From: Acidimicrobium sp. BACL17 MAG-120823-bin42 | Lineage (GTDB): Bacteria; Actinomycetota; Acidimicrobiia; Acidimicrobiales; Ilumatobacteraceae | Direction of reading: 5' to 3' | Assembly: GCA_001438985.1 (NCBI GenBank) | Contig: LIAZ01000091.1 | Coordinates: 1 to 5,143 of the forward strand | DNA length: 5,143 nucleotides | Shown: one piece after another, positions 1 through 4,900 of the stretch | Position numbering within the stretch: the stretch's first letter is position 1 | Layout of the letters: the number at the start of each line of letters is the position of its first letter | Notes under the pieces: model-generated | The model's input: the letters and a program-made list of their open reading frames with translations, nothing else | What the model was told of the DNA's origin: nothing | Database searches by the model: none | Translations under genes and position numbers: made by a program

Positions 1-265
1 TGACCACAACGATCAGTGGCAGCTTGCGCCACGCGGCCACAATTGCCACACCTAAACCAATCGCACGTTCATCAATGGCAATTTCCTGACCATTAGTAAA
101 TGTTCCGTTAAACACCAACGCAGCCAACAACGCTGCAGGGATGAGCACCAGGCAACGCGAAATTGCAACGGGTAACTTTCGCCCGCCCACGACAACAAAC
201 CCCAGCATCTTGAATGCATATGCACCAATCGACAACCAGATCACGAGAGCCCATGACATATTCAT
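1..265 (-). CDS. azlD: AzlD-family branched-chain amino acid exporter small subunit (partial, C-terminus off the left edge)
   Basis: This is the small membrane subunit of the two-component AzlC/AzlD exporter, which moves branched-chain amino acids out across the inner membrane. I translated it by hand from the reverse strand. The visible 88 residues are strongly hydrophobic, with helices near residues 6-28, 33-50 and 68-88. They include the family-like GRKLP followed by a hydrophobic run, and a late AAWRKLP segment. Complete family members are usually about 100-110 residues, so roughly 15-20 residues are missing beyond base 1. The ATG at 265 overlaps the azlC stop in an ATGA arrangement and has AGAGG at 273-277, 7 bases upstream, so this start is well supported; a second ATG two codons later (259) is possible. 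The 4-base overlap implies translational coupling and equal production of the two subunits. The family call is firm. The substrate is inferred from the family and could be another small amino acid. Confidence 0.88.
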   Translation of the reverse strand, partial: MNMSWALVIWLSIGAYAFKMLGFVVVGGRKLPVAISRCLVLIPAALLAALVFNGTFTNGQEIAIDERAIGLGVAIVAAWRKLPLIVVV

Positions 266-945
266 TGCGCTACCTCTGGTTGAGTGGGTCGCAGGCCAAC
301 AAAAATCACTAGGCCAGATGCCAAGATTGGCAACCCAATTGGCACAAACGGCGCGAGCACTACACTGACTAACGCACCGCCCACAGCCGCACGTCGTCCA
401 TTCACCGTCTGCAAGTGCGGGAACAGCATTGCAACATAGGCGGCCGAGAATCCGACATCTAAACCATACGTGTATGGGTCAATTGCGCTTCCGAGCAGCG
501 CACCAATCAGCGTTCCTAAATTCCACAATGAAAACAATGCAATCGCTGTTGTCCAAAAGGCAATCTTTTGTAGCCTCGGATTTGTTTGCGCGGTCATCAT
601 CGCGGTTGTTTCATCAATCACAAAATGTGCCGCAAGTAATCGCTTGCCAAGCGACCCACCAAAATATGGTGAAAGCGCAAGTCCGTACACACCGTTACGA
701 CCAGCCAGTAACAACGCACCGCCCAACGCGCCGCCCACTGATCCACCCGAGCCGATCACCGACATGGCAGACATTTGTGAGGCACCCGTAAACGTGAAGA
801 AACTGAGCGCACAGGCTTGCCACACATTGGCACCTGCACCAACAGCAAGCACACCGAACGCCAATGCAAACACACCAACAGCTCCACTCAATGCGAGCGC
901 CGATGTGACTACCGGTCGCACCTCTGGATCAAGCTTTAACTTCAT
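262..945 (-). CDS. azlC: AzlC-family branched-chain amino acid exporter large subunit
   Basis: AzlC is the large subunit of the AzlCD exporter in the inner membrane. Family members export branched-chain amino acids and toxic analogues such as azaleucine, and the YgaZ/YgaH valine exporter is a homologue. The 227-residue length is typical. Several hydrophobic helices are visible, roughly at residues 13-38, 72-95, 130-155 and 187-220. The FTGASQM motif near residues 52-58, the GRNGVYGLALSPYF stretch near 82-95 and the VIDETTA segment near 109-115 match the conserved AzlC core. The ATG at 945 lies 6 bases after the meaB stop with no convincing Shine-Dalgarno sequence, so translation is probably coupled to meaB. 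The 3' end overlaps azlD by 4 bases. I see no frameshift or missing core. The family is secure. The exact substrate, and whether transport is regulated by an Lrp-type factor encoded elsewhere, cannot be seen here. Confidence 0.92.
   Translation of the reverse strand: MKLKLDPEVRPVVTSALALSGAVGVFALAFGVLAVGAGANVWQACALSFFTFTGASQMSAMSVIGSGGSVGGALGGALLLAGRNGVYGLALSPYFGGSLGKRLLAAHFVIDETTAMMTAQTNPRLQKIAFWTTAIALFSLWNLGTLIGALLGSAIDPYTYGLDVGFSAAYVAMLFPHLQTVNGRRAAVGGALVSVVLAPFVPIGLPILASGLVIFVGLRPTQPEVAQ
273..277 (-). promoter_or_regulatory. Ribosome binding site for azlD
   Basis: AGAGG reads on the minus strand, 7 bases before the ATG at 265 and inside the last codons of azlC. It decides the azlD start at 265. 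It is one of only two clear Shine-Dalgarno sequences in the window. Confidence 0.7.
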
Positions 946-951
946 TGGTGC

Positions 952-1914
952 TTAAGCGCCAATACCTTTCAGCATTTCATCGGCAGCAGCCCATGGGTCA
1001 ACCGTGTGGCTGAGCACTTGTTGCTCAATGCCATCCCACTTCTCACCTGTGCAAATCTCTCGAGCACGAAGCTCTAATCTGCGCTCGACAATTGCACGCA
1101 ACTCTTCGCGCAAACGAAACGCTCTGCGTTGAGCAAGGTTGCCACTTGCTGCCATAAATTCACGATGCTTGAGCACCGTATCCCACAGCTCGGAAACACC
1201 TTCGCCCGACACTGCAGACGTTTGCAGAATCGGTGGGCGCCAATCATCGTGAGCAATGTCGGACAGATCGAGCATTTGTTCTAAGTCGCGACGGGTTTCA
1301 TCTGCGCCTTTGCGGTCGGCTTTGTTAATCACAAAGATGTCAGCGATTTCCATGAGTCCGGCTTTGTTGGCTTGCACCGAATCGCCCCAGCCCGGATTCA
1401 CCACAACAATCGTGGTGTCGGCCTTGCCTGCAATCTCAACTTCAACCTGGCCAACACCAACGGTCTCTACCAAAATCCACGGACACCCAACGGCGTCAAG
1501 TAAATGAATCGCTTCGCTTGTTGCAAGAGACAATCCACCCAGGTGACCACGTGTAGCCATGCTGCGAATGAACACGCCCGTATCGGTGGCATGGTCTTGC
1601 ATGCGCACACGATCACCAAGAATCGCACCACCCGTAAACGGCGATGATGGATCGATGGCAAGCACAGCAACTTTGAGATCTTGTGCGCGTAAGTGGCCAA
1701 TGGTTGCACTTGTGAGTGTGCTTTTTCCTGCACCTGGCGCACCAGTGATACCCACCGTGTACCCGCTTCCGCTTTTTGGGTACGTCAGACGCGCGATGGT
1801 TCGCGCTTCTTCTCCTCCGCGTTCAATCAACGACAACAGACGAGCAAGCGCACCACGGTCACCTGAAACAGCAAGATCAAACAGCTGTGTCGGATCGGCA
1901 ATGCGTAGGGTCAC
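952..1914 (-). CDS. meaB: MeaB/ArgK-type G3E GTPase, chaperone of adenosylcobalamin-dependent acyl-CoA mutase
   Basis: MeaB is a cytosolic GTPase that gates adenosylcobalamin loading and protects methylmalonyl-CoA mutase or isobutyryl-CoA mutase from inactivation. The 320-residue length fits the family. Visible motifs are a Walker A loop GAPGAGKST at residues 58-66, the DPSSPFTGGAILGDRVRM block at 88-105, ETVGVGQ at 150-156, the NKAD guanine-specificity motif at 197-200, and SAVSGEG (G5-like) at 233-239. The C-terminal third is charged and helical, as in the dimerisation arm. After ETVGVGQ the protein reads VEVEIAGKADTTIVVVNPGWGD, unlike the proteobacterial form. The start is GTG at 1914, only 3 bases after the stop of the upstream NifU-type gene, with at best a weak GGCGG at 1923-1927 as ribosome site. 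No mutase subunit gene is in the window, so the partner enzyme is inferred. The old name ArgK (arginine/ornithine transport kinase) is a misannotation for this family. Confidence 0.95.
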   Translation of the reverse strand: MTLRIADPTQLFDLAVSGDRGALARLLSLIERGGEEARTIARLTYPKSGSGYTVGITGAPGAGKSTLTSATIGHLRAQDLKVAVLAIDPSSPFTGGAILGDRVRMQDHATDTGVFIRSMATRGHLGGLSLATSEAIHLLDAVGCPWILVETVGVGQVEVEIAGKADTTIVVVNPGWGDSVQANKAGLMEIADIFVINKADRKGADETRRDLEQMLDLSDIAHDDWRPPILQTSAVSGEGVSELWDTVLKHREFMAASGNLAQRRAFRLREELRAIVERRLELRAREICTGEKWDGIEQQVLSHTVDPWAAADEMLKGIGA

Positions 1915-1917
1915 GCG

Positions 1918-2148
1918 TTAGACCGCCACAACCTCGGTTACACCGTCAACACGATCGCGCATGATGCGTTCGATTCCAGCTTTCAGGGTTTGATCAGAAG
2001 CAGGGCATGTTCCGCACGCGCCAACAAGTGTCACTTTGACAATTCCAGTTGCTTCATCAACTTCTTTCAGCACAATGTCGCCACCGTCGGCTTGTAAAGC
2101 TGGACGAATCACTTCAATGGTCTCTTCTACCTGTTGCAACATGCTCAC
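1918..2148 (-). CDS. Stand-alone NifU C-terminal-domain (Nfu-type) iron-sulfur cluster carrier
   Basis: This small cytosolic protein consists of a single Nfu domain, which binds a 4Fe-4S cluster, usually shared between two monomers, and passes it to apo-enzymes. The signature is visible: the early IRPALQADGGDIVL segment, then GACGTCPASDQTLKAGIE, with the two cluster-ligand cysteines in a CGTC (CxxC) arrangement about 45 residues from the start. From the GTG at 2148 the product is 76 residues. I chose this start because GGAG at 2155-2158 lies 6 bases upstream. The ATG at 2142 is a close alternative (GGAG 12 bases away) and gives the more family-like N-terminus MLQQVEETIEVIRP. A TTG at 2160 is the longest in-frame option but would bury the GGAG inside the gene. 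An in-frame TAG at 2176-2178 closes the frame upstream. The gene is first in the operon with meaB and azlCD. The family is certain and the start is less so. Confidence 0.93.
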   Translation of the reverse strand: MSMLQQVEETIEVIRPALQADGGDIVLKEVDEATGIVKVTLVGACGTCPASDQTLKAGIERIMRDRVDGVTEVVAV

Positions 2149-2154
2149 CGAATT

Positions 2155-2158
2155 CTCC
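2155..2158 (-). promoter_or_regulatory. Ribosome binding site for the NifU-type gene
   Basis: GGAG reads on the minus strand, 6 bases before the GTG at 2148 and 12 bases before the ATG at 2142. Its position argues against the longer TTG start at 2160, which would place this site inside the coding region. Confidence 0.6.
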
Positions 2159-2176
2159 AATTCATCTTCAACCCTC

Positions 2177-2182
2177 TACGAT
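2177..2182 (+). promoter_or_regulatory. Putative -10 element giving a leaderless transcript for the 55-residue membrane protein
   Basis: TACGAT on the plus strand fits TANNNT and ends 6 bases before the GTG at 2189. The normal -10 to start-site distance would place the first transcribed base at or next to the start codon, which makes a leaderless mRNA. No -35 match is visible, and no Shine-Dalgarno sequence fits in between. Confidence 0.45.
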
Positions 2183-2183
2183 A
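2178..2183 (-). promoter_or_regulatory. Putative -10 element for the nfu-meaB-azlCD operon
   Basis: TATCGT on the minus strand matches the TANNNT form of a sigma-70-type -10 hexamer. Transcription starting about 7 bases downstream (near 2170-2171) would give a short leader of about 22 bases carrying the GGAG ribosome site before the GTG at 2148. I see no convincing -35 element. The hexamer overlaps a -10-like hexamer on the opposite strand. Confidence 0.45.
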
Positions 2184-2188
2184 CGGGG

Positions 2189-2356
2189 GTGCTTGCTCAC
2201 CAAGGTGGTTGGGATGAAATCCTGCTCGTTGCAGGACCAATTCTCCTCATCGTGGTCGTGTTATGGCGGGCAACTCGAAGGGCGGAAAAGATTGCTGCCT
2301 CCCGCGAAGCACAAGCGGCCTCATTACACGAGTCCAGCCCTACTACTGGCGACTAA
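2189..2356 (+). CDS. Small single-pass membrane protein of unknown function (55 residues)
   Basis: I do not recognise a characterised family. The product begins MLAHQGGWDEI, followed by one clear transmembrane helix at about residues 12-26 (LLVAGPILLIVVVLW). Next comes a strongly basic patch (R27, R30, R31, K34) and a polar tail ending SSPTTGD. The positive-inside rule puts the C-terminal tail in the cytoplasm and the short N-terminus outside. The GTG start at 2189 is preferred because a -10-like TACGAT ends exactly 6 bases before it, as expected for a leaderless gene. The same frame stays open upstream to 2036, but that part is antisense to the NifU-type gene and has no protein-like character. 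The 3' end overlaps the end of murA by 14 bases, tail to tail. Evidence for a real gene is the hydrophobic/basic pattern, the otherwise unexplained gap it fills, and the promoter. The function is unknown. Confidence 0.68.
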   Translation: MLAHQGGWDEILLVAGPILLIVVVLWRATRRAEKIAASREAQAASLHESSPTTGD

Positions 2357-3596
2357 TCCGAGCCCCAATACCTGCCAGTTTCCCGACAAGGTCGTCGTAT
2401 CCGCGATCAATGTGATGGATGTCGCTCACAGTTGTTTTACCCGTTGCCACTAAACCAGCAACAACAAGCGCTGCCCCAGCCCGAATATCTGGAGCATTCA
2501 CTGGTGCACCCACCAACTGTTCGACTCCACGCACCACTGCATGATGGCCATCAATACGCACATCTGCGCCAAGCTTCATTAACTCATCAACATACCTAAA
2601 GCGCCCTGGGTACAGATTCTCAGTTGCAATTCCGGTGCCACTTGAAACGGCAAGCATGCCAACCAGCAATGGTTTGTAGTCAGTAGCGATTCCCGGATAC
2701 GGCAACGTTGCAAAATCGATTGCGTGCAGTCGCTGATTACACGAAACCTGCAACCCATCGTGTTGCGGAGTAATCATTACTCCCATTTCAGAGAAGCGAT
2801 TGATCAGCATCTCCATGTGCTCGGCACGTGCTCCACGCACAAACACATTTCCGCGAGTTACAGCAACTGCCGACATATACGTTGCTGCTTGCACGCGATC
2901 ATTCACCACTTCGTGATCGGTGGCGTGCAACTGTTCTGGCTGTACCCCAGTAATTACTAAATGATCTGTTCCGATTCCCGAGATCTGTGCACCCATGTCA
3001 ACGAGCATGTTGCACAGGTCAACAATTTCTGGCTCACGGGCTGCATTATCAATACTTGTCACACCACGTGCAAGCACCGCAGCAGTCAAAATGTTTTCTG
3101 TAGCGCCAACGCTGGGAAACTTCAATTCAATATGTGCACCATGCAACTGTCGAGCTGTTGCTTGCACACCTTCTCGGTTCAGCGCAAACGTCGCGCCCAT
3201 TGCTTCTAAGCCCATCACGTGCAAATCAATCGGACGCGATCCAAAATCGTCACCGCCCGGCATTGCAATGTCGGCACTGCCATAACGTCCAAGCAGTGGG
3301 CCAAGGATATTGATTGAAGCCCGAATGCGATCAACTTGTTCAAACGGCGCGACTGGCGTGATGTTTCCTGTGTTCACCAGAACGAGTTCGTGTGTATTGA
3401 CGCGCTGCGATGTGACTCCCAATGCACGCAATAGGTCGCACATGGTGTCGACATCGGCAATATCGGGAACGTTGGTCAAACGGTATTCGCCCTCTGCAAG
3501 CAGTGTCACCGCCATCAGCTTGAGAACCGAGTTCTTGGCCCCCGGCACCTGCACTTCGCCCTGAAGCGCTTCGGAGTGCTCAACGACAATCTGCAT
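2343..3596 (-). CDS. murA: UDP-N-acetylglucosamine 1-carboxyvinyltransferase (MurA), Asp-type active site
   Basis: MurA transfers enolpyruvate from phosphoenolpyruvate to UDP-GlcNAc in the cytosol, the first committed step of peptidoglycan synthesis. From the ATG at 3596 the protein has 417 residues, normal for the family, and begins with the expected strand followed by GAKN (K21, N22). Other family residues are R92 in RASINILGPL, R121 in GSRPIDLH, D306 in YPGIATD and R398 in HIDRGY. The position of the usual catalytic cysteine (E. coli C115) is D116 in PGGDDFGSRP. The same Cys-to-Asp change is known in Mycobacterium tuberculosis and gives fosfomycin insensitivity. The frame stays open to 3686, but those 30 extra residues lie over the start of the divergent MFS gene and are not MurA-like. 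There is no Shine-Dalgarno sequence before 3596, so a leaderless or near-leaderless transcript is possible. The gene ends with TAG, overlapping the small plus-strand gene by 14 bases. Confidence 0.97.
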   Translation of the reverse strand: MQIVVEHSEALQGEVQVPGAKNSVLKLMAVTLLAEGEYRLTNVPDIADVDTMCDLLRALGVTSQRVNTHELVLVNTGNITPVAPFEQVDRIRASINILGPLLGRYGSADIAMPGGDDFGSRPIDLHVMGLEAMGATFALNREGVQATARQLHGAHIELKFPSVGATENILTAAVLARGVTSIDNAAREPEIVDLCNMLVDMGAQISGIGTDHLVITGVQPEQLHATDHEVVNDRVQAATYMSAVAVTRGNVFVRGARAEHMEMLINRFSEMGVMITPQHDGLQVSCNQRLHAIDFATLPYPGIATDYKPLLVGMLAVSSGTGIATENLYPGRFRYVDELMKLGADVRIDGHHAVVRGVEQLVGAPVNAPDIRAGAALVVAGLVATGKTTVSDIHHIDRGYDDLVGKLAGIGARISRQ

Positions 3597-3607
3597 GACG
3601 CAATCAG

Positions 3608-3613
3608 TATGCT
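3608..3613 (+). promoter_or_regulatory. Putative -10 element giving a leaderless transcript for the MFS transporter gene
   Basis: TATGCT fits the TANNNT -10 pattern and ends 6 bases before the GTG at 3620, the same spacing as at 2177-2182. A weak -35-like ACGACA (GACA matches consensus) lies at 3583-3588 with a rather long 19-base spacer, inside the 5' end of murA. No ribosome binding site is present between the hexamer and the start. Confidence 0.5.
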
Positions 3614-3619
3614 CGCGCA

Positions 3620-4900
3620 GTGGCAACAAGTCGTACCCACTCGCCAAAATTGCGCCAAATATGGGGTTTTGCCGCGCCCGAACCACTGACCAGTCGACAA
3701 AAAACTGTTCTCAAACTGTTGTGGCTTGCATCCCTTCCTGCCGCCTATGTCAACACGGTGTTCACCCAAACGGTTGCCTACGCATCGAGTGAGTTCAACA
3801 TCTCCGAGCAAGGCCAGGGTTTGGCCGCAGCCATCGTTCGTTGGGGTGTGGTCATTGCCATTCCACTTGCAGCACTCGCCGACCGAATTGGTCGCCGCAA
3901 AATCATCATCAGTCTTGCCTGGCTGGCGCCATTAGTTATTTCACTTGGTGCATTCGCGCCATCGTTTGCCGTGTTGGTTGCAACACAAACTGTTGGACGA
4001 CCACTCGGTATTTCACTCACCGTTTTTGTGTTGGTGTTTGCCACCGAAGAGATGGGCACAAACACGCGTGCATGGGCGCTCAGCATCCTGGCTGTAGGAA
4101 GTGGAGTCGGAGCGGGATCTGCAGTTGGTGCAATTCCGCTCGCTGGCATTTCGGACACGTCATGGCGACTTGTATATCTGATCGGTATTGGATGGCTTGC
4201 CGTTGCGTATGTCTTAACCCGATCGCTGCCCGAAACCACACGCTTTCTCGCTCTTCACGAAGAACAAATCCACCATACCGATGTTGAGACGCACATTCAT
4301 CGCGATCGATTGTGGATGCAAATTGCTGTCGCCGTGCTCACCAATGTTTTCGTTGCAACGGCATCAATTTTTCAGTCTCGATACTTAAAAGATGTTCGTG
4401 AATACTCTGCACTCGAGATTTCGCTGTTCATCACCATCACCACAATTCCGGCAACAGTTGGCCTTGTTGCCGGTGGTCGACTTGCCGACAAAGTTGGGCG
4501 CAAAATTGTTGCGATTGCCACAGTTCCAACAGGCACAATGCTGTACGCGCTGTCGTTCACTACGCACGGTGTCGCCATGTGGTTCTTTGCCATTGTTGGT
4601 GGGATTCTTTTAGGAATCTCGTATCCAGCGATGGCAGTATTTCGCAGCGAACTGTTCCCCACCGCACATCGCAACATGGGTTCAGCGCTAATCATGGTGG
4701 CTTCACTCATTGGCGGAAGCGTTGGGTTGATCGGTGCTGGCGTGCTGCTTGATAACGGCATGTCATATGGGCGCGTGATGACAACGTTTGCTCTTGGACC
4801 AGTTCTCGTTGCTGTGTTGGTCGCATTGCGATTTCCCGAGACTGCTCACCTCGAACTGGAAACCATCAACCCAGAGGACGCTCACTTAAAGGGTCTGTAA
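3620..4900 (+). CDS. Major facilitator superfamily transporter, 12 helices, sugar/metabolite porter-like
   Basis: This is a secondary transporter of the inner membrane with 426 residues, normal for MFS. A cytoplasmic N-terminus of about 30 residues precedes twelve hydrophobic segments. The two halves are separated by a charged, histidine-rich loop at about residues 203-232. The family signature is present twice, as expected from the internal duplication: LADRIGRRK at 86-94 (between helices 2 and 3) and GGRLADKVGRK at 285-295 (between helices 8 and 9). LPETTRF after helix 6, ELFPTAHRNMG before helix 11 and PETAHLELE after helix 12 resemble the sugar-porter and metabolite:proton symporter branches. 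The substrate cannot be named from the sequence. The GTG at 3620 is preferred because a TANNNT hexamer ends 6 bases upstream; TTG at 3650 is a weaker option. It diverges from murA across 23 bases and its last 15 bases overlap the hydrolase gene tail to tail. Confidence 0.9.
   Translation: MATSRTHSPKLRQIWGFAAPEPLTSRQKTVLKLLWLASLPAAYVNTVFTQTVAYASSEFNISEQGQGLAAAIVRWGVVIAIPLAALADRIGRRKIIISLAWLAPLVISLGAFAPSFAVLVATQTVGRPLGISLTVFVLVFATEEMGTNTRAWALSILAVGSGVGAGSAVGAIPLAGISDTSWRLVYLIGIGWLAVAYVLTRSLPETTRFLALHEEQIHHTDVETHIHRDRLWMQIAVAVLTNVFVATASIFQSRYLKDVREYSALEISLFITITTIPATVGLVAGGRLADKVGRKIVAIATVPTGTMLYALSFTTHGVAMWFFAIVGGILLGISYPAMAVFRSELFPTAHRNMGSALIMVASLIGGSVGLIGAGVLLDNGMSYGRVMTTFALGPVLVAVLVALRFPETAHLELETINPEDAHLKGL

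Noticed and set aside
470..955. Plus-strand open frame of 161 residues opposite azlC
   Set aside because: It is antisense to a well-supported azlC. Its composition (Pro, Ala, Asn, Thr runs) is the mirror of a hydrophobic membrane protein, and it has no recognisable domain.
2149..2160. TTG at 2160 as the start of the NifU-type gene
   Set aside because: It would place the GGAG ribosome site inside the coding region, and the added residues are not conserved family sequence. GTG at 2148 or ATG at 2142 fits better.
2036..2188. Upstream extension of the small plus-strand gene to give 106 residues
   Set aside because: This part is antisense to the NifU-type gene, is rich in Ser/Thr from reverse reading, and has no upstream promoter or ribosome site. 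The protein-like portion begins at the GTG at 2189.
3597..3686. A 30-residue N-terminal extension of MurA from an upstream start at 3686
   Set aside because: The extra residues are not MurA-like, would cover the divergent MFS gene start, and give a length above the family norm. The ATG at 3596 begins with the expected first strand and GAKN spacing.
3778..4239. Minus-strand open frame of 153 residues inside the MFS gene
   Set aside because: It is a shadow of the transporter, low-complexity in Ala/Pro/Thr/Ser, with no motif or ribosome site. The frame at 4372-4761 is rejected for the same reason.
2133..4359. Palindrome GTTGCAAC occurring at 2133-2140, 3977-3984 and 4352-4359
   Set aside because: It is more frequent than chance for an 8-mer, but all copies are inside genes and are explained by common codon pairs (Val-Ala-Thr, and Leu-Gln-Gln on the other strand). 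There is no consistent placement suggesting an operator.
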